Translations under genes and position numbers: made by a program
Notes under the pieces: model-generated
Seen by the model: the letters and a program-made list of their open reading frames with translations, nothing else
The model's database searches: none
Told to the model about the DNA's origin: nothing
Shown: positions 1 through 8,513 of the stretch, piece by piece
How the letters are laid out: each line of letters opens with the position of its first letter
Numbering within the stretch: position 1 is the first letter of the stretch
Assembly (NCBI RefSeq): GCF_009938205.1
Contig: NZ_AP019654.1
Location: forward strand, 1,364,001 to 1,428,000
DNA: 64,000 nucleotides
Reading direction: 5' to 3'
DNA from: Vibrio panuliri
GTDB taxonomy: Bacteria; Pseudomonadota; Gammaproteobacteria; Enterobacterales; Vibrionaceae

Positions 1-1
1 G

Positions 2-1222
2 TTAAAGATGATCGCCCACCGTCCGCTAGTGATTGCCATTGATGACCCGCTCTACACGGAAGGCGAGCTGATCAGTGAGTTGACTTACGAAGAGTTTATT
101 CTTGATGGTGACCCAGAGTTTCAATACTGGCCGCCAAGTGATGAGTGGCAGGCGATATCACTGAATTATACCTCAGGTACGACAGGCAACCCGAAAGGGG
201 TGGTTTACCATCACCGTGGCGCACATTTAAACGCGGTCAGCAATATTATGTCGTGGGATATGGGGTCACACCCAGTCTACCTTTGGACGCTGCCAATGTT
301 TCATTGTAATGGTTGGTGTTTTCCATGGACGATTGCCGCTTCGGCGGGGGTGAGTGTCAGTCTGCGCCATGTGCGCGCTGATGCGATATTTAACTCGATT
401 AAGCAAAACCAAGTGACCCATTTTTGCGCAGCTCCGATTGTGCTCAATATGATGAACAATGCTGATGTGGATCTGAAGGCGGATATTCATCATCAAATCA
501 AGGCAATGACAGCAGGCGCTGCGCCACCTGCTTCTGTGATAGAAGGGATGGAAGCTCTGGGTATCGAAGTGACTCATGTGTATGGATTAACAGAGACATT
601 TGGGCCTTGTGTGGTGTGTGATTGGCAGCGTGACTGGGATGATCTCAACAATACTGAGCGGGCGCGTATGAAAGCGCGACAAGGTGTACGAGCGCCAATG
701 CAAGGTCAGTTGATGGTAGCGAATCCAATTACCATGCAACCCGTAGCGAAGAACGGTGAGGAGATGGGGGAAATCTTCTTACGTGGCAATATTGTCATGA
801 AAGGCTACCTAAAAAACCCGAGTACTTCTGATGAAGCGATGGCGGAAGGCTGGTTTCATACTGGTGACTTAGCGGTGTGGCATTCAGACAATTACATTGA
901 AATCAAAGACCGTTCAAAAGACATCATCATTTCAGGTGGAGAAAACATCTCCAGCATTGAAATTGAAGATGTATTGTATCGCCACGAGTATGTGGAAGAA
1001 GTGGCGGTCATTGCCATGGCTGATGAAAAGTGGGGCGAAGTGCCTTGTGCCTTTGTGAAAACCAAAGATGATGTTGAGCTGACCCAACAAGAATTGATTG
1101 CGTTTTGTCGTAGCCAGATGGCGCACTTCAAAGTACCGAAAAAGTTCATCTTTACCGCGCTACCGAAAACCTCGACAGGGAAAGTACAGAAATACGTATT
1201 GCGAGGTCGAGTGAATGAGTAA
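2..1222 (+). CDS. AMP-forming acyl-CoA synthetase, 3' part
   Basis: The reading frame is open to the left edge, so this is the C-terminal three quarters of an acyl-CoA synthetase (family usually about 540 residues). It would activate a fatty acid to acyl-AMP and then acyl-CoA in the cytoplasm. Visible ANL-superfamily motifs are the P-loop YTSGTTGNPKGV at about residues 54-65 of the visible part, YGLTE, HTGD, KDIIISGGEN and the C-terminal TGKVQK with the adenylation lysine. The sequence WTLPMFHCNGWCFPW is typical of the AlkK-like medium/long-chain group. Substrate length cannot be read from sequence. The first ATG, at position 8, is internal and not the true start. A hairpin terminator follows. 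Confidence 0.93.
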   Translation, partial: LKMIAHRPLVIAIDDPLYTEGELISELTYEEFILDGDPEFQYWPPSDEWQAISLNYTSGTTGNPKGVVYHHRGAHLNAVSNIMSWDMGSHPVYLWTLPMFHCNGWCFPWTIAASAGVSVSLRHVRADAIFNSIKQNQVTHFCAAPIVLNMMNNADVDLKADIHHQIKAMTAGAAPPASVIEGMEALGIEVTHVYGLTETFGPCVVCDWQRDWDDLNNTERARMKARQGVRAPMQGQLMVANPITMQPVAKNGEEMGEIFLRGNIVMKGYLKNPSTSDEAMAEGWFHTGDLAVWHSDNYIEIKDRSKDIIISGGENISSIEIEDVLYRHEYVEEVAVIAMADEKWGEVPCAFVKTKDDVELTQQELIAFCRSQMAHFKVPKKFIFTALPKTSTGKVQKYVLRGRVNE

Positions 1223-1562
1223 CCACCTGTAATCTAAATTTAGTGTCTGACTATAGTGCTTAAGGGCTATCCATTGTTGCTATTGGGTAGCTCTTTTTTA
1301 CACCTCAAGTGATTGTGTTCACTCGCTTATTAAAACGTGGTGAACAAAAATTGCACATGATTTCTGTTTAATGTCAATTGTTGCTATTGAGAACTCTTAT
1401 ATATGAGACCACTTCTACGTGAGTCGAGTCACATATAAAACCATTTGTTGCCGATATATCTAATTGCTAATTCAATCATTTATAGAAATACGTTAGCTTA
1501 CACTGGGCTTTGCCCTTAGCTAAAAATAGAACCGAAATATCATCAGGTAGGTATCAATAAGT
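1223..1562. other. Intergenic region with terminator and promoter of the ATPase operon
   Basis: The 340-bp gap holds the terminator at 1264-1299 and then AT-rich DNA that must carry the promoter of the operon starting at 1563. A 13-bp exact direct repeat, ATTGTTGCTATTG, occurs at 1273-1285 (in the terminator loop) and again at 1377-1389. A TATATA-like box lies near 1400, but no convincing -35 partner was found. No ORF was seen. Confidence 0.5.
1264..1299 (+). terminator. Rho-independent terminator after the acyl-CoA synthetase
   Basis: A 9-bp stem (1264-1272 pairing with 1285-1293, two G-U pairs) with a 12-nt loop is followed by a T run. It lies 42 nt after the stop codon. Confidence 0.75.
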
Positions 1563-2210
1563 ATGTCAGTTGCAGAAATAGAAGATCAACGCACTGTTCG
1601 TGAACTTCAAGCTATCTTTAAAAAGGAATACGACAAGAAAGTTAACTCTGAAAAACGTATTTCTGAATGTGACCAAGGCTTCCAAAACCTTAGAACTCAC
1701 AGCCAATCCGCATTGAACTATGCACAAAAATTTAAATCTTCAAAGTTGAATGAGCAAATTAATTCTATTAAGAGCTCAGGTCAGCATCCACAATCGTTAG
1801 ATGATCCTAAGTTGATTGAGCTTAAGCAATCTTTGAACTCGCTGTTTGAACATTGTGACACCATCAACCCGCGTGGATTTACCGTCTCTAGCTTAGAGAA
1901 AATTGCCGATCATCCAAAAAGTGTACTGTTAAAAGATGAGCAGTTCGCCCAACTGACAAAAGACGAGCAACGTGTCGCTCAGCAGTTCGAAGAAGTGGCT
2001 GAGCCGATTAAAAATGCGCACCTGCAACGTGTGGTACTTGGACAACAGATCGAGACCGAAAAGCAAAGAGTGCTGAAGAAACGTCGTTTTGTGCGAAACA
2101 GCATTATCGTCCTGCTGCTTGCAGCGGGCGGATTCGCTATGGCGCTAAAAGAAAATGACCCGCAACTTTTTGAACAATATCTAAATATTGTCAAAGGCAT
2201 GATCAACTAA
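1563..2210 (+). CDS. Tail-anchored helical protein, first gene of the FtsK-like operon
   Basis: Unrecognised protein of 215 residues. Residues 1-175 are charged and predicted mostly helical. A basic stretch KKRRFVR is followed by one hydrophobic segment at about 178-196 (IIVLLLAAGGFAMAL) and a short tail, so it looks like a C-terminally anchored inner-membrane protein with the long domain in the cytoplasm. It is 18 nt upstream of the large ATPase, which itself has no membrane segment; this protein could be its membrane anchor (inference). ATG start with a weak AGGTAGG upstream. No enzymatic motif was seen. Confidence 0.8.
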   Translation: MSVAEIEDQRTVRELQAIFKKEYDKKVNSEKRISECDQGFQNLRTHSQSALNYAQKFKSSKLNEQINSIKSSGQHPQSLDDPKLIELKQSLNSLFEHCDTINPRGFTVSSLEKIADHPKSVLLKDEQFAQLTKDEQRVAQQFEEVAEPIKNAHLQRVVLGQQIETEKQRVLKKRRFVRNSIIVLLLAAGGFAMALKENDPQLFEQYLNIVKGMIN

Positions 2211-2228
2211 GCACACGTGTAACTCGAT

Positions 2229-5099
2229 ATGAATAAATTAATCCAAAACCTAACCAGCAGCAAAATCAAACATACTTTTGATCAAGCTGATTTATACCCA
2301 AAAATCGAAAGCAACATCGATGAACATGCCCAAGTACAAAGTGCGTTACTAAGCCGTGCTGAGCAGGTGTTGAGTGACGAAATTGATTCGCAAAAACAGC
2401 AGTTGGAAGACGCAAAGCAGACGATTAAACAAGCCGTTTCATGGCTGTCAGAGGTCGATGCGCCAGAACTGAAAAATCAAACATGGCCAGAATTCCCTTT
2501 TAATACCCAATATATTCCTAACGAGCTAGTGATTGGTTTTCAGAAGTTATCTATTGATAACCAAACCTTCAAGCTGCCTGTCACTGTGCCATTTATGTCG
2601 GGTGATGATACTTATTACTACCCAGCAGATGCAGACAGCTTAGAGTGGACGCAAGACGCTCTACACACCATCATTATGCGTCTGAGCGTAATGTTACCTT
2701 ATGGTGCGCAGTTCTGTTTGCTTGATCCGGCGAAAATGGGTGAGAACTTCCCTTATATCAAACAACTGCCGTTTAAGCGTCCGTTAACCAATGATATTTC
2801 GCGTACTTTGGAAGAAGTATTAGACGATATCAAACGTATCAAGCAAAACTACCTGGATAACCGTACGCGTCGTTTAATTAATGTTGATCCAGAAATCCGT
2901 GGTAACGAGAAGTTTGAATTTATTGTCGCTTCTAACTTCCCGAAAGGTTACGACCGTCGTTCTATCGAACTGTTGGCGCAAATCGCCAATACAGGTTCTG
3001 TTGCGGGCAAATATGTGATCTTGCAACATAACCAAGATCTTGAGCTGCCAAATGGCGCTTCAATGGAATGGTTCGAGTCACTGAAAAACATCCGCTCAGG
3101 GGACAATCATATTACGGCGATCCCTGAGCTTGAAACCTACATGATTGGTTCTGAAGCGATCTGTGATGAGACCATCAACACTATTTTAGATTGTGTCGCC
3201 AAAGCGAAACCGAAAGAGAACAAGCTTGAGTTCACGGATGTAACTGACACCAACCCAGAAAACTGGTGGAAAGGTGATACAGGCCATGAAATCCGTGTTG
3301 CGGTTGGTGGTACTGGTGCTAAGAAAGATGATCTTGAACTGTGGTTTGGTGAAAGTAATGGTCGCCAAATCTGTGCGCACGGTATGTTGGGTGCGATGAC
3401 AGGTGCTGGTAAATCAAATCTTTACCATGCCTTTATTATGGGTCTGGCATGTCGCTACAGCCCTGACGAACTGCAACTGTATCTTATTGACGGCAAACAA
3501 GGCGTTGAATTTAAGTGCTACCCAACGCTACCCCACGCGAAAGTGGTCTCATTGAACACATCACCAGATTTGTCGCGTAGTGTGTTAGGTGAGCTGGTGG
3601 AAGAGATGATCCGCCGTAACGAAATGTTCAAACGCGAAGGTTTCGAAAACCTGCGAGATTACCGCAAAGAGACTCAAAAGCCGCTACCGCGTATCCTTTT
3701 GGTTGTGGATGAGTACCAAACTCTGTTTGAAGATGACCGTGATGGTCTAGGTTCTGACCTAATGGAAAAACTGGCTACACAAGGTCGTAGTGCTGGTATC
3801 CATATGTTGGTCGGTTCACAGCGCTTTGGTGCTTCAGGCATGCAAAACCAGCAGAGTATCTTCGGTAACATTCACTTGCGTATCGGTATGCAGATGAGTG
3901 AAGCGGACGTCACGGCACTGCAAGAGTTTGGGCCAAACGGCAAACGTCTTCTACGTGCGTGTAAAGAAGCGGGCCAAGTGGTAATCAATGACTCTGCGGC
4001 GAATGATGATAAAAACCGTGCAGGCCGAGTAACTTATCTATCAGATAAGCTACGTCTTGACTTGATCAAGCAACTTGCTGAGAAATGGCAACATAAGCAA
4101 GGTCTTGCGAATCTGCATCACTCAATTTTGCTTGATGGGTCAGGCCAACCAAACTTAAGCGAAAACCCTCAGTTAGAGCAGCTATTTAGTACCTACTCAG
4201 CGCACCCTTCTCAACAAGAGTGGGTGGAGTTTGCTAACTTACCTGAGCATCAACAAGGCTTGGGTGAGAAAGAGTGGTATCCAGTTGAGAAACCAGCCAA
4301 CTTCTGGTTGGGACGTGAAATGAACATTCATGGACAAGCGAACGTTGTTGTCCGTCGTCGTACCAATGAACATCTGCTGTTTGTTGGTGAGTCAAATGAG
4401 GCGCGCTCAGGTATGCTGAGCTACTGGTTGGGACAACTGCCGATTAACCATGCTGCGGGTGAGTACCAATTGTACTTACTAGAGCGTGCAATCAAAGGTT
4501 CTCCATGGCATGGCATTATGAGCCGAGCGATCGATACTTGTGGTTTAACCGACGTACATTACCGCGAGAGTGTCAGTGAGTTTGCCAGCGACTTAGACCA
4601 CGTTAAGGCGGAGTTTGAGCGTCGTAAATCAATGGATGAAGAGCAAATGCTGGCTCAACCAACCATCTACATTGTGGTGAATGAAGCGCAACGTGCGACA
4701 GAGCTTCAGCAGCAAGCAGGCCGTTACGGCGTGAAAGAGCATGGCGAGTTAGGTGCGGTCATTTCAGAGTTGCTAGAGCAAGGTGCAGAGTATGGCATTC
4801 ATATTGTGATGAGCTTTGACAATGTTCGTGCGGTGACGAAAGTGTTCGATCGCCGTGATATCGACTTGTTCAAACACAAAGTGGTGTTGCAAATGTCAGA
4901 AGATGACAGTTTCTGCGTGATCAAGTCACGTCATGCGGCACTGCTACAGCAAACAACTCGCGTACCGGTTTACGCGCTGTATGCCAACGCATCGCAAAAC
5001 TACCCAGTCAAGTTCAAACCATACTGCTACCGCGATGTAGAAGATCATGAGAAAGAGCTTGAGCAGTTAAACAACTACCTGCAGTCATGGAGCCACTAA
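2229..5099 (+). CDS. FtsK/SpoIIIE-type ATPase with three tandem ATPase-like modules
   Basis: A 956-residue member of the FtsK-HerA ATPases, which pump DNA or, in the EccC/EssC branch, drive protein secretion. Residues 1-80 are helical with no membrane span. About 100-340 resembles a degenerate ATPase module (LLDPAKMGENFPYI, VASNFPKGYD). About 355-590 is the intact motor: Walker A GAMTGAGKS at 388-396, Walker B LLVVDEYQ with D494/E495, and VGSQRFGASGM after it. About 690-930 is a third module whose P-loop is lost (VGESNEARSG near 719-728) and whose Walker B reads IYIVVNEAQ with N818 for Asp. Three linked modules recall EccC/EssC, but the N-terminal membrane helices of those proteins are missing. 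The partners downstream are small helical and coiled-coil proteins. The motor family is certain; the substrate is not. Confidence 0.9.
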   Translation: MNKLIQNLTSSKIKHTFDQADLYPKIESNIDEHAQVQSALLSRAEQVLSDEIDSQKQQLEDAKQTIKQAVSWLSEVDAPELKNQTWPEFPFNTQYIPNELVIGFQKLSIDNQTFKLPVTVPFMSGDDTYYYPADADSLEWTQDALHTIIMRLSVMLPYGAQFCLLDPAKMGENFPYIKQLPFKRPLTNDISRTLEEVLDDIKRIKQNYLDNRTRRLINVDPEIRGNEKFEFIVASNFPKGYDRRSIELLAQIANTGSVAGKYVILQHNQDLELPNGASMEWFESLKNIRSGDNHITAIPELETYMIGSEAICDETINTILDCVAKAKPKENKLEFTDVTDTNPENWWKGDTGHEIRVAVGGTGAKKDDLELWFGESNGRQICAHGMLGAMTGAGKSNLYHAFIMGLACRYSPDELQLYLIDGKQGVEFKCYPTLPHAKVVSLNTSPDLSRSVLGELVEEMIRRNEMFKREGFENLRDYRKETQKPLPRILLVVDEYQTLFEDDRDGLGSDLMEKLATQGRSAGIHMLVGSQRFGASGMQNQQSIFGNIHLRIGMQMSEADVTALQEFGPNGKRLLRACKEAGQVVINDSAANDDKNRAGRVTYLSDKLRLDLIKQLAEKWQHKQGLANLHHSILLDGSGQPNLSENPQLEQLFSTYSAHPSQQEWVEFANLPEHQQGLGEKEWYPVEKPANFWLGREMNIHGQANVVVRRRTNEHLLFVGESNEARSGMLSYWLGQLPINHAAGEYQLYLLERAIKGSPWHGIMSRAIDTCGLTDVHYRESVSEFASDLDHVKAEFERRKSMDEEQMLAQPTIYIVVNEAQRATELQQQAGRYGVKEHGELGAVISELLEQGAEYGIHIVMSFDNVRAVTKVFDRRDIDLFKHKVVLQMSEDDSFCVIKSRHAALLQQTTRVPVYALYANASQNYPVKFKPYCYRDVEDHEKELEQLNNYLQSWSH

Positions 5100-5100
5100 C

Positions 5101-5370
5101 GTGTCATTAAACGATGTAGAGCAAAACCTACAGCAGTTTGTGACGCAATTGGACAGCTTTTCTGAAGCTGTCCGTCAGTGCCAGCGAGAGTTACTCGATC
5201 CAGTAGATGAGGTGACCGCAGTGTTGCCTCATACTAAAGCGAATACATATCGAACGCTTTCGACTGAGCTAGATAGTGTTGCATCCAAACTGACACACAG
5301 TCTCGCTCCGGGATTGCAATCGGGGTTGGAATATCGCCTGCATGTGCTGAGGACTTATCTCTATGAATAA
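5101..5370 (+). CDS. Small helical protein of the FtsK-like operon
   Basis: An 89-residue protein with a GTG start one base after the ATPase stop codon, so it is probably translationally coupled. It is almost wholly helical, acidic, has no signal peptide or membrane segment, and contains no W-x-G motif. Its size and position match the small partner proteins that accompany EccC-type ATPases, but there is no sequence proof. It overlaps the next gene by 8 nt. Not recognised. Confidence 0.75.
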   Translation: MSLNDVEQNLQQFVTQLDSFSEAVRQCQRELLDPVDEVTAVLPHTKANTYRTLSTELDSVASKLTHSLAPGLQSGLEYRLHVLRTYLYE

Positions 5371-5635
5371 TCATCAGCTAACCGCGCTTGAAACGCTAGA
5401 ACAGCGCTCGCAACGCAATTTAAAAAACTTAGAGCAAGCGTACCATGAACTGCATGTCGCTTGGGTTGTGTTGAAAGAGAGTTATGAAGGGCAAGGCGCA
5501 GAAGAAGCCGATATGCAGTTTCAAGTTCTGGCAGGGCAAGTTACCGAATATCAGCATGTGCTTGAGAAATTGATGATGCAATGTTCTCAAGAGATCGCTG
5601 AGCTGAAAGAAAGAGGAGAGGCGCATGCAACCTAG
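5363..5635 (+). CDS. WXG100-like small helical protein (candidate)
   Basis: A 90-residue protein of two predicted helices separated by a central turn SYEGQGAEEA, with Y41-x-G43 where WXG100/Esx proteins carry W-x-G, and a regularly spaced F/L heptad behind it (MQFQVLAGQV). WXG100 proteins are about 100 residues with the motif near residue 43, which fits well. W34 lies just before the turn. It has no signal peptide. It overlaps both neighbouring genes (8 and 11 nt), showing tight co-expression. The WXG100 assignment is my inference from size, motif position and the FtsK-type neighbour; a generic helical hairpin is the alternative. Confidence 0.72.
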   Translation: MNNHQLTALETLEQRSQRNLKNLEQAYHELHVAWVVLKESYEGQGAEEADMQFQVLAGQVTEYQHVLEKLMMQCSQEIAELKERGEAHAT

Positions 5636-6647
5636 ATGGTTAATTGCACAGCTTGAAGAATTTTCTTTCTTGTCGCAGTCTCAAAGTGCGCTGAGTGATG
5701 AAGTACGAAAAGTACTGGGTTTGACTGAAAGCCACGGGGCTGAGCATACCAATCGCCTTGATAATGATGTTCATCGATTTACTGCGCTTTATGAGCAATT
5801 GATGGATGAGCAAAGAGACCGTTGGGATAGCCATGAGCGAAGATATCAGCAGACTGTACGCACTCTTGATGAGCGAGATCAGGAGTTAACACAGGCGCAA
5901 TCAGAGCTAGAAGAGACGAAAAATCATCAGGATTTTTGGCAAAACCAACTGACTCGTGCCCGCAATTGGAAGTCGCGTGCGCGAACTCGGCTTGATAGTG
6001 CAGAGCGAGAACTAAGATCGGCGGAGCAACGTACCTTGAGTGCTGAGCAAGACTATCGTTCTGCGAAGGCCAATTATGACTACGCAAGTTCGCAGACGAT
6101 TCGAGTTTATGTCGGCAAAGATAGTCGCGGCAACGCACAGTACGAGTATCGTCCTAATCCTGCCACAGCCGAGCGTCATGCGATGAATGCCGCGCATGGT
6201 CGTTTGCAAACTGCGCGAGAAGAAGAGCGTCGGGCAAAATCGGAATATAAAGCGGCTCGCAATGAGTACAAAGAGGCTTGTGATCAAGTGAATGGGAGTA
6301 TGTCTGCGGTGTCCGATATGGAAGTGGCAACCAAGCATTCTTACTCAGCACTTTCGAGTGCGGAAGATGCCAAAACCAATACACTTAATGCCAAATATAG
6401 CTTGGATGAAGAACGTCGAATTTTAGAGCAAATGGACGACACTCTAAAAAGTATTGAAAGCTGCGTAAACAGCCAACAAAACTGTCAACGTGAACTTCAT
6501 CAACATAACTCCATGGCACTAACGACTTTACGTAACAACGAGCAAATTCAAGAAGATTTGGTCTATGAAATCTATAAGATTCGTTATGCACTTGAGAACA
6601 AAGCGAATTTGCTAGCCGCATTTGATGCGCCCGTGTTTTTAGGATAA
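5625..6647 (+). CDS. Antiparallel coiled-coil protein with central beta insertion
   Basis: A 340-residue, strongly charged protein. Residues 55-155 form one long coiled-coil arm (E/Q/R-rich heptads). At 158-178 a short stretch reads like a beta hairpin (IRVYVGKDSRGNAQYEYRP), and 182-275 form a returning arm, so the protein probably folds as a long antiparallel coiled coil, as in SMC-like or LXG-like rods. There is no ATPase motif, signal peptide or membrane helix. It overlaps the preceding gene by 11 nt and is followed after 2 nt by the last gene of the operon. Not recognised; it may be a structural partner or a substrate of the ATPase. Confidence 0.78.
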   Translation: MQPRWLIAQLEEFSFLSQSQSALSDEVRKVLGLTESHGAEHTNRLDNDVHRFTALYEQLMDEQRDRWDSHERRYQQTVRTLDERDQELTQAQSELEETKNHQDFWQNQLTRARNWKSRARTRLDSAERELRSAEQRTLSAEQDYRSAKANYDYASSQTIRVYVGKDSRGNAQYEYRPNPATAERHAMNAAHGRLQTAREEERRAKSEYKAARNEYKEACDQVNGSMSAVSDMEVATKHSYSALSSAEDAKTNTLNAKYSLDEERRILEQMDDTLKSIESCVNSQQNCQRELHQHNSMALTTLRNNEQIQEDLVYEIYKIRYALENKANLLAAFDAPVFLG

Positions 6648-6649
6648 TC

Positions 6650-7099
6650 ATGCAACCAACATTTGATACAGCTTTCTATCAGCGCAATCACATGGATTTG
6701 GAAGATGAGTTGATGAAGTTAGCCTTAGCGGTACAAAACTTCAAAGAACAGTCCCAAAACCTATCAGCGATTTGGTCAGATGATGCAGGGCGGAGGATCA
6801 GACAAATCCATTTGCTGCCTTTAGTTGAGCAATATGGACAGTTTGAAGGCACCGCCAAGCAATATCTTCAATCAAGTGAAGAGCGCCTGAAAAGCTTTTA
6901 CGAAATGAAGCGATTAATCAGCGAGTACGCCGGTTTTCATTCCAGCTTGGAAGAGAAAGAAGAAGACACTCTAAGACAAAATGATGAGTATCGAAGGGTG
7001 ACCGCGATTAGTGAAAATCAGCGCGATAAAGGGCTTGAGTTCTCTGCTAAGAGTGAACAGTTCAACCGCCTAGCGAGAAGCCATGTAACGCCGATTTAA
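6650..7099 (+). CDS. Helical protein with W-x-D turn, last gene of the FtsK-like operon
   Basis: A 149-residue protein. A helix at about 15-38 is followed by LSAIWSDDAGRRI, with W42-S-D44 at the place where Esx-like proteins have their W-x-G/D turn, then IHLLPLVEQY and further amphipathic helices. There is no signal peptide or membrane segment. The arrangement helix-W-x-D-helix is like that of many WXG100-superfamily proteins, but the protein is longer than usual. It starts 2 nt after the coiled-coil gene and ends before a strong terminator, closing the operon. The function is unknown. Confidence 0.75.
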   Translation: MQPTFDTAFYQRNHMDLEDELMKLALAVQNFKEQSQNLSAIWSDDAGRRIRQIHLLPLVEQYGQFEGTAKQYLQSSEERLKSFYEMKRLISEYAGFHSSLEEKEEDTLRQNDEYRRVTAISENQRDKGLEFSAKSEQFNRLARSHVTPI

Positions 7100-7117
7100 C
7101 GTTAAATAAGAGTAAGA

Positions 7118-7150
7118 AGCCAGCGAGAGATTCCTCCGCTGGCTTTTTTA
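7118..7150 (+). terminator. Rho-independent terminator of the FtsK-like operon
   Basis: Perfect 8-bp stem AGCCAGCG/CGCTGGCT (7118-7125 with 7137-7144) followed by six T. It lies 18 nt after the last stop codon of the six-gene operon. Confidence 0.9.
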
Positions 7151-7215
7151 TCTCATTTCACTCATTTTTTAGTTAGCGCGATTGTTATTGACCAACACTC
7201 TCGACCAGAGAGGGT

Positions 7216-8499
7216 TTAATCAAACGTTATATCTCGAAGAAAGAGCGCAATATCTGGGAAAAATATCAGCAGTGTCGCGGACAGCAATAAGATTGCGATA
7301 AACGGGCCCGTTCCGCGAATAACTTGCCAGTAAGGCTTTCTGAAAATGGCGATAGCAGTAAAGATATCGCAGCCGAAAGGCGGGGTTGCTGACCCAATGG
7401 CGACTTGCAAGGTGATCACGATACCCACATGAACTGGGTCGAGATTAGTTGCTTCGATCGCTGGGGCAAAAATAGGCGTCAGTACCAGTATGACCACGAT
7501 GGGGTCGACAAACATACACGCGACAAAAAAAGCAATGGATATCGCCGTCAATACGCCCAAAGGTCCAATCTCACTGATCCCTACCGCATCAAGAATCGTT
7601 TGTGGTATTTGTGCAAAAGAGATAATCCATGAGAAACCGTTCCCGACACCGACCAATATAAATACCACGGCGGTAATAAGCCCAGTTGAACGAGCAATGG
7701 TAAAGAGATCATGTTTGGTGAGCGAACGGAAAATAACAAACTCAAGTAACAGTGCGTAGAGCACGCATACGGCGGCCGCTTCGGTTGGGCTAAACACACC
7801 ACCATAAATGCCACCCACGATGATAACGGGGAACATTAAAGGCCATAGAGCACGACGTGTCGCATGAAAACGTTCACGCCAACTTGCTTTAGGTTCAGTT
7901 GGAACGTTAGTCACGGTTGCGTAGTAAAGGCAGTAAAGAGAAAAAAGGAATAAGATCAATAAGCCCGGTCCAATGCCGGCGATAAACAACTCAGCAATTG
8001 AGGTTTCAGAGATAACGCCGTAGATAATCATTCCAATGCTAGGGGGAATCAAAAAGGCGATATCACTGGCGTTGATAATTAGCGCCAGAGAAAACGAGTC
8101 GCTATAGCCTGCGCGCAGTAGTTTGGGTCTTAGGGCTGAACCGACCGCAACCACCGTAGCTTGGGTTGAGCCCGATACCGCACCGAACAACGTACATGAG
8201 GTGGCGGTGCTGATGGCTAAGCCTCCTTTTACGTGTCCAATAAAGGCCATAACCATATCAATCAGTCGGGCTGCTGATTGTCCTCGGGTCATAATATCTG
8301 CGGCTAAGATAAACATCGGTACTGCAATCAATGATGCAGGGCGAATGCCGCCAAGTAATTGTTGGATAAAGGTGTCCATTTGACCAACCCCACCAAAGGT
8401 CATGTAAAACCCAGTGAGTGCGGCGGTTATTAGGGGAATCATCATTGGAAAGCCAAGCACCAGCAAGGCAAGCATGATCATAATTAAACTGAGAGCCAT
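7216..8499 (-). CDS. dctM: TRAP transporter large membrane subunit (DctM family)
   Basis: A 427-residue, very hydrophobic inner-membrane protein of the DctM family, the sodium-driven transport subunit of a TRAP system. About 12 membrane segments are visible. The family features FPMMIPLITAAL near the N-terminus, VSGSTQATVVAVGSALRP, and FSPTEAAAVCVLYA and PPFGCDIFTAIAI toward the C-terminus are present. Length matches the family (about 425). It is the last gene of a dctP-dctQ-dctM operon read leftward, 14 nt after dctQ. The substrate is not evident. Confidence 0.93.
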   Translation of the reverse strand: MALSLIMIMLALLVLGFPMMIPLITAALTGFYMTFGGVGQMDTFIQQLLGGIRPASLIAVPMFILAADIMTRGQSAARLIDMVMAFIGHVKGGLAISTATSCTLFGAVSGSTQATVVAVGSALRPKLLRAGYSDSFSLALIINASDIAFLIPPSIGMIIYGVISETSIAELFIAGIGPGLLILFLFSLYCLYYATVTNVPTEPKASWRERFHATRRALWPLMFPVIIVGGIYGGVFSPTEAAAVCVLYALLLEFVIFRSLTKHDLFTIARSTGLITAVVFILVGVGNGFSWIISFAQIPQTILDAVGISEIGPLGVLTAISIAFFVACMFVDPIVVILVLTPIFAPAIEATNLDPVHVGIVITLQVAIGSATPPFGCDIFTAIAIFRKPYWQVIRGTGPFIAILLLSATLLIFFPDIALFLRDITFD

Positions 8500-8513
8500 A
8501 AAATCGTTGCCCG

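Noticed and set aside
5779..6338. Two overlapping minus-strand ORFs inside the coiled-coil gene
   Set aside because: They are antisense shadows of a gene with strong codon bias; composition is not protein-like (many H, R, S without structure) and no ribosome site.
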